Positions 1-8,821 of a stretch of 64,000 nucleotides of DNA are shown here, piece by piece. Position 1 is the stretch's first letter, and every line of letters starts with the position of its first letter. Location of the stretch: contig JAPPFL010000062.1 in NCBI GenBank assembly GCA_028823855.1, positions 1 through 64,000 of the forward strand, given 5' to 3'. The stretch is from Albidovulum sp. GTDB taxonomy: Bacteria > Pseudomonadota > Alphaproteobacteria > Rhodobacterales > Rhodobacteraceae. Both the position numbers and the translations under genes were made by a program. The notes under the pieces were generated by a model. The model ran no database searches and was not told where the DNA came from. It saw only the letters and a program-made list of their open reading frames with translations.

Positions 1-159
1 GCGTCTTCTTCTAATTCTTCACATTATTCCGGGCAGTTGGTAATTCAGGCTAGGCATCGGCCAACGCCCTGCCGCTGCGCGTCGCCCAGATATTGTTCTG
101 GGCCGCTTCGACGATAAGGATCAAAATATTAAATGCGCCGGTATTCCAAAACCAATGCG

Positions 160-1683
160 TCAGTTGCTTGAACTGCGGCCGGCGCTACTTGCTTCGGCGC
201 GATTCCTTCTCTTTCTGTACGCGACTGCTATCGCGCCCAGCAACAACAGTACATTTATAGCTACCAATGCCGCCGCAACGGGCCGATCTAGAAATATCCA
301 GTACCCTTCTCGCGAGATTAGCAGGGCGCGGCGAAGATTGGCCTCAAGAATTGGGCCAAGAATGATTCCGATTACAATCGGCGCAAGCGGATAGCTGGCC
401 GCGCGAAACAATATCCCTACCAATCCGAATCCAAGCATGACCTTTAAATCAAACACCGAGGCCTGAAGCGCGAATGTGCCTACCGAGCAAAGAAGCAAGA
501 CGATTGGGATCAGGTAGTACTTAGGTATGCGAAGGATGAAAACGAAAAGCGGCGTCAACAGAATTCCCGCAATTAGCAAGAAAATGTTGGAGGCGAGGTA
601 AACGAGAAAGATGCCTCCGACCATCGCGGGCTGCTGCTCGAACAGGACTGGCCCCGGCACGAACCCAAGTATTAGCAAGGCCCCGAGCAGCATCGCCGAG
701 GAGGCGTCGCCAGGGATTCCTAGAGCCAGCGTCGGCACGAGCGTCCCGCCCACCGTCGCATTGTTGGCGCTTTCGGTCGCGACGACACCGCCTTCGGCTC
801 CCTCTCCGTACTTCTCTTCGGGTTTCGACCAAGCCTTCGCAATGGCATAGGATGTAAACGAGCTTATTACTCCGCCAGCGCCCGGCAGAGCGCCGAAAAA
901 GACTCCTACGCCGGACGAGCGAAGCAGGTTTACCCAATGGCGAAGCGTCAGGACGATAGAGCTTAATCCGGGACGGGCTACCTTTACATCCGGTTTTTTC
1001 AATAAGTCTCTGCCCATGATTTGATGCGCCATTTCCGAAATGGCGAACAGCCCCACAACGACCGCAACGATGTGGAAGCCATTGAGCATATTGTGAGAGC
1101 CGAAGGTGAACCGATATCCAGTTGAAAATTCGTCCGTACCAATCGTAGCTAGCAGCAGTCCGAAACTTCCCGAAACCAGGCCTTTGATCAGCGAGCCTCC
1201 CGAGACTATCGCAATGGCAAAAAGACCGGTTATCGCCAGCATAGCGTATTCGGGCGGCGCAAAATCGCTCGCGAAACTCGCGAGAATCGGCGATGCCAAA
1301 ATCAAGACTACGCCGCCGAAAAGACCGCCTAGCGCAGAAGCCGAAATAGCAATTCCAATGGCATCGGACGACCGTCCCTTTTTCGCTAGAGGGAACCCGT
1401 CAAACAATGTAGCTGCGGCGAGAGGCGTTCCGGGAATGCGAAGCAAGATGGCTGATATCGACCCGCCGCAGGAGCCGCCGACAAATATTGCGATCAAGAA
1501 ACCCATTGCGGCCACCGGTGGAAGTCCGATCGCCACGGGCAGCAGCAAGATGATTCCCATCAAAGGGCCTAAGCCGGGAAGCGCACCGACCAAAAGCCCG
1601 ACAATGACGCCAACAAACGTCAGGCCGATAGCAACCGGCGAGAGAAACAACTCGAAACCGGAAGCTAGGGACTCGATCAACAT
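160..1683 (-). CDS. tctA: TctA large membrane subunit of a tripartite tricarboxylate (TTT) transporter
   Basis: The 507-residue product is the large integral-membrane subunit of a TTT-family secondary transporter. With TctB it forms the inner-membrane permease that takes a carboxylate-type ligand delivered by the periplasmic TctC. The sequence is very hydrophobic, with about a dozen predicted membrane segments. It has the glycine/proline-rich family signatures near the N-terminus (LVGALPGLGPLMG, residues about 31-43) and the matching repeat near the middle (GVFFGALPGAGG). Length is normal for TctA (about 500). It is the last gene of a minus-strand operon, four bases after tctB. The TTT assignment is firm; the substrate (citrate, other di/tricarboxylates, aromatic acids and more are known in the family) cannot be inferred. 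Confidence 0.95.
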   Translation of the reverse strand: MLIESLASGFELFLSPVAIGLTFVGVIVGLLVGALPGLGPLMGIILLLPVAIGLPPVAAMGFLIAIFVGGSCGGSISAILLRIPGTPLAAATLFDGFPLAKKGRSSDAIGIAISASALGGLFGGVVLILASPILASFASDFAPPEYAMLAITGLFAIAIVSGGSLIKGLVSGSFGLLLATIGTDEFSTGYRFTFGSHNMLNGFHIVAVVVGLFAISEMAHQIMGRDLLKKPDVKVARPGLSSIVLTLRHWVNLLRSSGVGVFFGALPGAGGVISSFTSYAIAKAWSKPEEKYGEGAEGGVVATESANNATVGGTLVPTLALGIPGDASSAMLLGALLILGFVPGPVLFEQQPAMVGGIFLVYLASNIFLLIAGILLTPLFVFILRIPKYYLIPIVLLLCSVGTFALQASVFDLKVMLGFGLVGILFRAASYPLAPIVIGIILGPILEANLRRALLISREGYWIFLDRPVAAALVAINVLLLLGAIAVAYRKRRNRAEASSAGRSSSN

Positions 1684-1687
1684 TGGA

Positions 1688-2185
1688 TTACCAGGCGATA
1701 TTCAGTCCGAAATAGCCGCCCGGCAGCACGACATTCAGAACTTTTTCGAAGAAAAATGCCGCGATGAAGGCCATGGCCAACGAGGTAATCAGGAGCTTTG
1801 CCGGCTTGCGTTCGCCGCAAGTCCACAGGATTGAGCAGATCAGAGGCGCCGTTGTCAAATGATACCCCAACTCTGGCAGGAGGTTGAGGTAGACGGCGAA
1901 GGAAACGAGCAATAGGGCCGGTCGTTTCAGATCCCGCAATCTCGCACAGGGCGGAGCGGGATCCGCATTGCGACCGGTAGCAAATTCTACGACGAGTTGC
2001 GCGGCAACCAGAAAAGCGATTGTGACTGCAACCGCCCGCGGGTAGGCCGCGGCGTTGTTGTAGGGACCGCCACTGGCGATCCCCTGCTCTGTCATGGTGG
2101 TAGAAATTTGGTGGAAAACGACAGCGATGATCGAAGCAAAGAATGCTGCGACGGCCCAGCTTAGATGATGTGGAAGTATCTTCAC
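1688..2185 (-). CDS. tctB: TctB small membrane subunit of a TTT transporter
   Basis: This 165-residue protein has four predicted membrane segments and the size and position expected of TctB, the small, poorly conserved membrane partner of TctA. Four hydrophobic stretches lie roughly at residues 8-26, 48-66, 88-107 and 130-152. It sits between tctC and tctA, 13 bases after tctC and four bases before tctA, so the three are almost certainly translated from one message. TctB proteins are recognised more by context and topology than by motif, and here both agree. Confidence 0.88.
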   Translation of the reverse strand: MKILPHHLSWAVAAFFASIIAVVFHQISTTMTEQGIASGGPYNNAAAYPRAVAVTIAFLVAAQLVVEFATGRNADPAPPCARLRDLKRPALLLVSFAVYLNLLPELGYHLTTAPLICSILWTCGERKPAKLLITSLAMAFIAAFFFEKVLNVVLPGGYFGLNIAW

Positions 2186-2198
2186 GGTCGCTCGCTAG

Positions 2199-3200
2199 CT
2201 ATTGCAGTTTTTTCAGTTCTTCCTCTTCCCATTTCAGCGCGTTGCCCATCGCCCCGAGTTGGCCGGCCACGGGTCCTACAATCTCGTCATACTGCGTGTG
2301 GTCCCAATCGAGCGGTACGAAACCGACCTTTCCAATGGCCTCGCGCACGTCCGGGCGTTTGATCGCGGCTGCCATCGCCGTGCGCAGCTTGTTGGCTACA
2401 TCGTCCGGCGTGTCGGGATGAACGATCCACCATGTCCAGCCCATTGGCGCAAGACCCGACAACTCGAGGTCGATGTTTAAATCAACAATCGAGGGCGCGC
2501 CGTCATAGGAAGCTTTTGCGCCCGGAAGCTCCGATAGTACAAGCATGATATTGAAAGACGAGGGGTCGGCAATGTAGTTGCCTACATTGATGAACGAGAA
2601 ATCAAGAACACCGGATTTCAGATCCTTCACGGCGTTGCCGTCCTGAGTATAGGGCACATTCTGCGCCACAACTCCGTAAGATTGCAGCACCTTGGCGATG
2701 ACCATATGCGGCAAGTTGTTGCGCGACCCCGAGGAGTAACGAAGTTCACCGGGGCGGGCTTTTGCATACTCCATCATCTCCTCAAAGTTGGACCAGCGCG
2801 TTTCGTCAACGCGACCACCGATTGCGAATGCATTCGACACGGCCGCGTGCAACGGCTTGAAATCGCTGTAAACCCAGTCCGCATTTCCGAGAACGGGCTG
2901 CAGAACCAAAGGCGCCACGTATCCGTCAAATATAGTGTAACCATCGGCTGGACGCGACATAGCTGTAATCTGACCCTTCGTTCCGGCCGCGCCGGGCAAC
3001 GAAATCACGGGGATATCTACACCGAGCTCCTCTCCCATAGCCTTGGCGATAATTTGGCTGACCGACATGGCATTGCCAGGTCCCCATGGATGGATCAACT
3101 CAATAGTACGTTCCGGGAATTCGGCAAGCGCGCTTCCGGCCGTCGCGACCGATAACGCGATCGCGCCAACCGTGGCTTTAAATGCATGACTGTATCTCAT
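2199..3200 (-). CDS. tctC: TctC periplasmic solute-binding protein of a TTT transporter
   Basis: The 333-residue product is a Bug/TctC-family periplasmic binding protein that captures the ligand for the TctAB permease. Residues 1-26 form a signal peptide (MRYSHAFKAT then a hydrophobic core ending SALA). The mature start EFPERTIELIHPWGPGN matches the family's first beta strand and ligand loop, and 'SLPGAAGTKG' matches the G-rich loop of Bug proteins. I chose this ATG because AAGGAGAT lies eight bases upstream and the signal peptide starts there; a longer frame adds 39 basic residues with no support. It follows the sulfatase gene by 28 bases and leads tctB-tctA. The ligand is unknown. Confidence 0.93.
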   Translation of the reverse strand: MRYSHAFKATVGAIALSVATAGSALAEFPERTIELIHPWGPGNAMSVSQIIAKAMGEELGVDIPVISLPGAAGTKGQITAMSRPADGYTIFDGYVAPLVLQPVLGNADWVYSDFKPLHAAVSNAFAIGGRVDETRWSNFEEMMEYAKARPGELRYSSGSRNNLPHMVIAKVLQSYGVVAQNVPYTQDGNAVKDLKSGVLDFSFINVGNYIADPSSFNIMLVLSELPGAKASYDGAPSIVDLNIDLELSGLAPMGWTWWIVHPDTPDDVANKLRTAMAAAIKRPDVREAIGKVGFVPLDWDHTQYDEIVGPVAGQLGAMGNALKWEEEELKKLQ

Positions 3201-3228
3201 ATGACATCTCCTTGGTTGCGATGGTGGT

Positions 3229-4827
3229 TTAGCGGCCGGCTCTCGGCGCCGGCCCGTGCGAAAACTCCTGTTCTTTCTCAATCCCGAAATGAGCGTAGAT
3301 TTCAGCGGGCGCATCATGCCGTTCGAAGTGTCGCGCGATTTCGACTTTCAGACGCTCGATGGTTTTCGGGTCGTTAATCGGCTCGGACTGTCCTGGATCC
3401 TTTTCCAGATCGAATAGAACGGTCTTGCAGTTCGCTAGTGATTGGCCGTCCTGGCCGACCTGCGTGTTATTTGGTTCGAGGCGAATCTTCATGACCGGCG
3501 CGCCTTTGGTAAAATCGAATGGAGCGACAAGTTCGCCTGAATGTAGCTCGGCGATGTCAAACGGTCTGGTCATGTGCGCGAAAGCCAGCGTGTAAATGTT
3601 CAAATTCTTTCCCGACAAATCCCTTGGGTAGAGAAAGAGAGAATACTGCCCGTCAATCGCGCAAACGGGCCCCCCGAACATGCCAAGAATCAGGGAGTCG
3701 CGCACCGGCGTGTCTTCGGCGAGCATCGGATGCAAGGACGCGCCGGTAACACTGGGAGGTATGCCACATCCATGCGTGTCCAGAAATGTTTGCATAAGAT
3801 CAGAAGTTTGCGTGAGTCCGCAGCGTCGCTCCCCAGATTGAGAAGCGTATTCCGGATGCCAGATCATCAGCGGAATATGCGAAATTTCTTCATAGTATGG
3901 CGTTCTGTTTTTGCCCCACCATTCATGTTCCGACAGCAGGAAGCCGTGGTCGGTAGTCAAGACGAGGCTGGTTTCCTTCCACAGGTCGTTGTCGTCGAAA
4001 TAGTCCAGTAGCTTGCCAAAGTACTCGTCGCACATGGCGACAAGAGCGGCGTAGTTTCCGCGGATTTCAGCAATTTCAGTTTCGGAATCGGCCGCTCGTT
4101 CATAATGCGGCCAGTCGAGGATCTTTCCGTTGTAGCCAGCATCATAGGCCGCGCGAAATCGTTCGGGCGCGGCGAATGGCTCGTGAGGGTCAAAGCACTC
4201 CAGCTGCAGGAACCAATCGTCCGCGCCCTTGTTCAGATCCAGAAAATCGAATGCGGCGGCGAAGCACTTGGCAGTCGGAAAGTCCGCTTCTTCCGTCCGG
4301 AAATCGTGATTGATCGCCGCCCGCGACCGTTTCCATGCCAAGTAGTCGGTGTTTCCGCGAGTGGCCGTCCTGCCGTCTCTCAAACTCTCCATTGGATAAT
4401 GACGAGAGTCGAACTTCTCGCGGAGTCTGCCGACCGGCGGCGCGACAACCGCCCTTAGCGTATCGTATTCCTGACCTCTGATATACTCCCAGCTGTCGAA
4501 GGCATTGGCGTAGCCCCATCCGCCCTCCTCAAAGTAATGCAGGTGGTCCGAGATTAGGTGCGTGTAGACGCCGTTGTCGCTGAGAATCCGCGGGAAAGAC
4601 TCATCGAAGGGCTCCAATGGGCCCCAGTGCCTATGCATAAAATTCAAACGACCCGTATGCATGTCGCGCCGAGCGGGTATGCACGGAAGACTGCCGACAT
4701 AGTGCTTGTCGAAGGTCACGGCACGCTTCGCAAACCGGTCGAAATTCGGCGTTTCCACCGCCGTGCCGCCATAAGCTCCCAATGACAGCCGATTCAGCGA
4801 GTCGAACAGAACAAAGACCGTTTTCAT
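3229..4827 (-). CDS. Type I (formylglycine-dependent) sulfatase
   Basis: This 532-residue protein belongs to the alkaline-phosphatase/arylsulfatase superfamily and would hydrolyse a sulfate ester. The modification motif CIPARRDMHTG (Cys at about residue 49) fits C-x-P-x-R-x4-T-G, so the Cys should become formylglycine. An N-terminal metal aspartate lies in LFDSLNR (about residue 9) and a second metal site in TTDHGFLLSEHEWWGK. There is no signal peptide, so it is probably cytoplasmic and would act after uptake. It opens the operon with tctC-tctB-tctA and is divergent from a LysR gene. The start is the ATG before KTVFVLFDS; an upstream TTG would add three residues. The family also contains phosphonate and phosphate hydrolases, so the substrate is open. 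No formylglycine-generating enzyme gene is present in this window. Confidence 0.9.
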   Translation of the reverse strand: MKTVFVLFDSLNRLSLGAYGGTAVETPNFDRFAKRAVTFDKHYVGSLPCIPARRDMHTGRLNFMHRHWGPLEPFDESFPRILSDNGVYTHLISDHLHYFEEGGWGYANAFDSWEYIRGQEYDTLRAVVAPPVGRLREKFDSRHYPMESLRDGRTATRGNTDYLAWKRSRAAINHDFRTEEADFPTAKCFAAAFDFLDLNKGADDWFLQLECFDPHEPFAAPERFRAAYDAGYNGKILDWPHYERAADSETEIAEIRGNYAALVAMCDEYFGKLLDYFDDNDLWKETSLVLTTDHGFLLSEHEWWGKNRTPYYEEISHIPLMIWHPEYASQSGERRCGLTQTSDLMQTFLDTHGCGIPPSVTGASLHPMLAEDTPVRDSLILGMFGGPVCAIDGQYSLFLYPRDLSGKNLNIYTLAFAHMTRPFDIAELHSGELVAPFDFTKGAPVMKIRLEPNNTQVGQDGQSLANCKTVLFDLEKDPGQSEPINDPKTIERLKVEIARHFERHDAPAEIYAHFGIEKEQEFSHGPAPRAGR

Positions 4828-4884
4828 TTCGTGCAAGCACCCTTGGTTGATGGCTGCAAGTTGACCATCGAATAATATTCTGTC

Positions 4885-4896
4885 AAATTAAAATTT
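4885..4896. promoter_or_regulatory. Short A/T inverted repeat in the sulfatase/LysR divergent spacer
   Basis: The 100-base spacer between the sulfatase and LysR genes holds a perfect inverted repeat, AAATT-AA-AATTT. LysR proteins usually bind A/T-rich dyads in exactly this setting, so it is a plausible operator. It is short and A/T-only and could occur by chance. Confidence 0.3.
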
Positions 4897-4927
4897 ATCT
4901 GATTTCCATTCTCATTTGGAATGAAAC

Positions 4928-5830
4928 GTGGATCGAAACCTAGTTGCATTTCTCGCCGTGGCCAGATCTGGCACACTAACGGACGCGGCGGATACGCTCG
5001 GCTTGACACAACCGACGCTGACAAAACGAATAGCCCGTCTTGAAGCCGGGCTAGGCGTGCGGCTATTTGAACGCGGCAGGCGAGGTTCGGCATTGACAGA
5101 AGCCGGAAGGGTCTTTCTGTGTCGAGCAGAACGCATCGAGGCAGAATACCGGCAATGCCTCGAAGAGGTTAAAGCGATCAGCGCAGCCGGGTTTTCCTCC
5201 ATGCGCATCGGTGCGGGTCCACTCTTCCATTTGACTTGCGTAGCAAGCCTGTTCGACCATTTGAGAGCGAAGTTCCCTGACCTGAAATTGGAGCTAGTGA
5301 CCCAAACCTACAACAATAGCGGGCAGTTGCTGCTGGAGGGCGACATTGACGTCTATCTTGGCATCATTCCTGCCGAACAGATCGATGACTCGGTTTTCGT
5401 CAGGTATCTAACGACCGTCGAGCACGGTCTAATATTGCGTTCGGACAATCCCATCGCCCGCCAGAAGACGATCGATCCGTCGGAGCTGTCCGATTACACG
5501 TGGGTAAGCTTTTCTATGGACCCGGTCACCGAAAGAGCCTTCCTGGAATTCACTGTCCCGAAGGGGTCGAACGATAGTTTGATCGATATCCGCACGACTT
5601 CATTTGTCGCGGGCCTACAACTCGTACAGACGGGCAAATTCGTAATGTCGGCGCCTCTACAATTGGCGAGAGTCGTCGAAAAGGAAGACTTGGTCATTCG
5701 TCCTTCGCGGGCCGGGATGCCCAAACGAAGTGCAGGCCTGCATCTCCGCAAAAGCGCGCTGCATTATGCCGCTGTCAAATCGGTATTGGGTTTTTTCGAC
5801 GATATCAGCCCCAGCTATTTCGATTGCTAG
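4928..5830 (+). CDS. LysR-family transcriptional regulator
   Basis: A 300-residue LysR-type regulator. The N-terminal winged helix-turn-helix (residues 1-60) carries the usual pattern LVAFLAVARSGTLTDAADTL, then TQPTLTKRIARLEAGLGVRLFERG. The rest is a substrate-binding domain that senses a small effector, usually the substrate or an intermediate of the regulated pathway. Translation starts at a GTG at the first residue of the HTH. It is divergent from the sulfatase-TTT operon across about 100 bases, the classic arrangement for a LysR protein controlling its neighbours. The effector is unknown. Confidence 0.93.
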   Translation: MDRNLVAFLAVARSGTLTDAADTLGLTQPTLTKRIARLEAGLGVRLFERGRRGSALTEAGRVFLCRAERIEAEYRQCLEEVKAISAAGFSSMRIGAGPLFHLTCVASLFDHLRAKFPDLKLELVTQTYNNSGQLLLEGDIDVYLGIIPAEQIDDSVFVRYLTTVEHGLILRSDNPIARQKTIDPSELSDYTWVSFSMDPVTERAFLEFTVPKGSNDSLIDIRTTSFVAGLQLVQTGKFVMSAPLQLARVVEKEDLVIRPSRAGMPKRSAGLHLRKSALHYAAVKSVLGFFDDISPSYFDC

Positions 5831-5839
5831 CTACCGCCA

Positions 5840-6180
5840 CCCAGTACCCATTTTGCGTAGAAATTGCCGGCGGGAAAGTCGAAACTGGTCGCGCCCCCGA
5901 CCGAAAGCTCGATCCCAGCTGCTCAGCGTTCTCCAGGGAGCGGGCGGCAAAAAAAGGGCGGCGGAACGATGTCGATCGCCGTCATGTCGGCGCCCTTCTT
6001 GCCGAACAGGCGCGCACTCGCTCCCTCACCTCGGCGTACGTCGATGCCGGATAGCCCTTTCACGTAGGGAAGCATGTCGAGGAAGGCGCGGGAATTCAAA
6101 GCGTGGCGAAATGCGTCAACGCCAGCGCAAACAAGTTCGACCCGGCCCGTCGCATTTCGCTCCTAATTGTTTCCGGCTTC
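5840..6180 (-). pseudogene. Remnant of a class I SAM-dependent methyltransferase
   Basis: Reading the minus strand gives a methyltransferase-like stretch: FRHALNSRAFLDMLPYVKG, then LSGIDVRRGEGASARLFG and KKGADMTAIDI. In intact relatives the middle reads GIDVGCGEG, the SAM-binding motif I; here the motif glycine and cysteine are replaced by arginines. The frame then shifts in a run of C and T near 5945 and resumes with ENAEQLGSSFRSGA before ending. No open frame spans the region. Boundaries are approximate. I see a decayed gene; the methyl acceptor cannot be named. Confidence 0.6.
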
Positions 6181-6508
6181 CGACGATTGTTGGGATGCCC
6201 CAAACGAAATAGCCGCGGTATTGGCGCCCGCAAAGCAACTCGTCCCAAATCCGCTGGCTCAGCAGTCCGTTCCGGTGCATGCTTGCGCCGTCCTGACCAT
6301 TCGCCCGAACCTAGCTCTGCAAACCGTTGGCAAGGCGCACCTTGGCGCACGTTTCTTCGGGATAGGGACTCGCATCGCCTATATTTTTTCGCTTGAACTT
6401 GCCTAAGCCGAGACGAAAATTCACCGAAAATTCCTATTGGGCATAGCGTATATAGCCTAACGTTTCGCCTCGCTTTCCTAGACGCGAATTATTCTGTTGT
6501 CCGGACCG
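6181..6508. other. Spacer, no gene recognised
   Basis: This may include more of the decayed methyltransferase's 5' side: the minus strand has a stopless stretch with RIWDELLCGRQYRGYFVWG-like text. Nothing in it can be assigned. Confidence 0.4.
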
Positions 6509-8449
6509 CTATCTCCTAGCATTCTTTTCCGCTCGCTTGGCAACGATGTCGTCCGCCATCCGGCCGAAAAGCTCCTGATAAACCGAAAATTCTGCTTCGT
6601 AGCGTCCTATGCCCTGCGTCGCGGTTCGCAGGTTGTTGATCAAATTTTCCAGCGCCTCGCCGGGCATCATAGCCTTGACCTCGTCCCAACCCTCGGCATT
6701 CGCATCTCGATCAAAACCGAGAATCTGCCCTCGCAATGAAGAAATCATTGGATTAAGGGCGCCAGTGAAAATCGACGGCGCCTGGAACCTGACTTCGTAG
6801 ATTGGCTCTAGGAGAACCGGCTGGGCCTTGCCTAGCGCTTCGGTAACTCCGCCCCTGCCCGCGATTCTAAATGCCATATCGGAGGAATCGACCGAGTGGT
6901 GCTGCCCGTCGTACAGATTCACCTTAACGTCGATTACCGGGAATCCAAGTGGTCCTCGAACCATCGCCTCCTCCGATCCATTGCGAACCGCGGGAATGTA
7001 GTTCCTCGGCACCGCGCCGCCATGAATGGATTCGGTAAACGAAAATCCCTCGCCGCGCGGGGCCGGAGCGACCGTTAGCCTCACGTCAGCGAACTGCCCT
7101 GCTCCACCGGATTGCTTTTTATGCCGGAAGTGGACATCGGCATTGGCCGAAATCGTTTCCCTGTACGAGGCGATTACAGGTTCGGCTTCGGTGCCGATAT
7201 CGAAAGTTTCTTCGAGCTTCCTCTGGATCCGGCGCAGATGTTGATTGCCCTGCGTGCCAAGAACGATCTGTCCGGTTTCCTGATCATGAATGACGGCAAT
7301 CGACGGGTCCTCGTTGCCGATCTTTTGCAATACTTCGGACAGTTTGGCATCGTCTTTTTCGTTCTTTACGCGAATAGCTCGCTTCCACACGGGCGACAAC
7401 GGACTGTACCATTCTGGATTGCCAACGGTTCCGTCTTCGTTATAGAGATTGCCGACGTCAAGATGCTCGGACTTGACCGCAGATGCCACTCCGCCCGTTT
7501 CCAGCAAGGGAATCGCGGAAGGCCTTTCTCCAAAGGGTTCGACTAGTCCTCCGATGGCGCCGCCCCCCAGCGACACGCTAGTTTTAATCGTGTCGCCGAA
7601 ATTTCGAATCCAGACAAGTTTACCTAGATGCTTGCGAGTACGGGTCATGAATGCGGCCGCCGTTGCGCCTCCGAGACGTGCGCGAGTCTCATTTGGTTTC
7701 GGGGCTTCGTGCCGGAGAGCCTTTACAAGTCGGCGGATTCCCGAACCTTCGGACGCGGCACCGAAGAAACCAGGAACGACCGCGTTTTCTGCGAGAACGC
7801 GGGAACAAATCTTGTAGACCGCATCGGTAGCGGGTACCCGATCCAAAATAATCTCTTCGATTAGCCAGTCGTCGTGTTCGGACAAGCTTTCGAGCATTTC
7901 TTCCCGACCAGATTCGCGTCTATCCAAAATGCTTTCCGGAATCTCTATCAGCTCCGACGGTTCGCCGCTCCGGTACTGCCAGGCGCGTTCCGACACCAAA
8001 TCGATTGAACCGACAATCGCGTCTTCTTCTCGAATCGGCACCTGCCTAAGTATGATCGGTTGTTTCGAATAGGCCTGCAACGCGTCAATAATGTCCCGAA
8101 CGCGATCGTGGCATTCGTCCATTCGGTTCACAAAAACCAAATGCGGCGTTTCGCAGCGCTCCGCAATTCGAATCCACGGCGCCGCGAGGACTGCATGATC
8201 CGGGTCGGGCGACGCGACAATTACGACCGCGTCCGACGCCACCGCTGCATCCAAGGCCGACTGTGCGAATTCCAGCGAGCCGGGGCAGTCGAGCGCAGTC
8301 CAATCTTCGCCGAGGAAAGAAAAAGGCACGCATCGTAGATCATCCGCGTCGCCTGCCGCGGGTCGATTTCCTTCGAGCATCGCCATGCGGTTTACCAACT
8401 CCGATTTTCCTACCGCTGACGGGCCGAAAACTGCAACGCACCTTTTCAT
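6509..8449 (-). CDS. EF-G-like translational GTPase (fusA paralogue)
   Basis: This 646-residue protein resembles elongation factor G but is shorter than canonical EF-G (about 690-700). The G domain is divergent: P-loop GPSAVGKS (residues 9-16), DCPG as G3, and NRMD as the G4 specificity motif. The C-terminal half keeps the domain IV/V architecture (HKKQSGGAGQFADVRL, AFRIAGRGG, then an EF-G C-domain). The EF-G-like family is known beside true fusA in many alphaproteobacteria, with no well-established role. It stands alone, with long spacers on both sides. It is not the housekeeping fusA, which normally sits in the str operon. Confidence 0.88.
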   Translation of the reverse strand: MKRCVAVFGPSAVGKSELVNRMAMLEGNRPAAGDADDLRCVPFSFLGEDWTALDCPGSLEFAQSALDAAVASDAVVIVASPDPDHAVLAAPWIRIAERCETPHLVFVNRMDECHDRVRDIIDALQAYSKQPIILRQVPIREEDAIVGSIDLVSERAWQYRSGEPSELIEIPESILDRRESGREEMLESLSEHDDWLIEEIILDRVPATDAVYKICSRVLAENAVVPGFFGAASEGSGIRRLVKALRHEAPKPNETRARLGGATAAAFMTRTRKHLGKLVWIRNFGDTIKTSVSLGGGAIGGLVEPFGERPSAIPLLETGGVASAVKSEHLDVGNLYNEDGTVGNPEWYSPLSPVWKRAIRVKNEKDDAKLSEVLQKIGNEDPSIAVIHDQETGQIVLGTQGNQHLRRIQRKLEETFDIGTEAEPVIASYRETISANADVHFRHKKQSGGAGQFADVRLTVAPAPRGEGFSFTESIHGGAVPRNYIPAVRNGSEEAMVRGPLGFPVIDVKVNLYDGQHHSVDSSDMAFRIAGRGGVTEALGKAQPVLLEPIYEVRFQAPSIFTGALNPMISSLRGQILGFDRDANAEGWDEVKAMMPGEALENLINNLRTATQGIGRYEAEFSVYQELFGRMADDIVAKRAEKNARR

Positions 8450-8821
8450 CGTCGATCCTCCAATTTCGATACCATTTTTCCGTTATTCTAAGAATCCCGG
8501 AAATTGCGCTAAATCCGAAGAGCAATAGAAAGGCTTTCATGCAATTGCAATGGCAGTTTGCCTTTGGCGTTCGGCAACAACGCGTCGGCGACATGACGAT
8601 ATGGCAATAGGCGAACAGTTTTGGCTCTAATTCTGTTTTTTCTCCGGAAGCAGGTTGGCTGGCGCAATCGAAAATTTGCTTGGACGCGGCAGCGATCCAG
8701 GAAATAGTCTTGGGATATTCGCGATAATCTAATTCATTGAATTCAGCGCGACGACCGCTCAAGCTGCGCCAATTTGCATCGGAGTTCGCGACGACGCGGA
8801 GCGGTAGTCGGAATAGGCGCG
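8450..8821. other. Spacer, no gene recognised
   Basis: Both strands were read; only short frames without family resemblance are present. It should include the promoter of the EF-G-like gene, but no convincing -35/-10 pair stands out. Confidence 0.5.

Noticed and set aside
3229-4827. Choline-sulfatase betC
   Set aside because: The modification motif is CIPAR rather than the CSPSR type, and no betaine genes are nearby.
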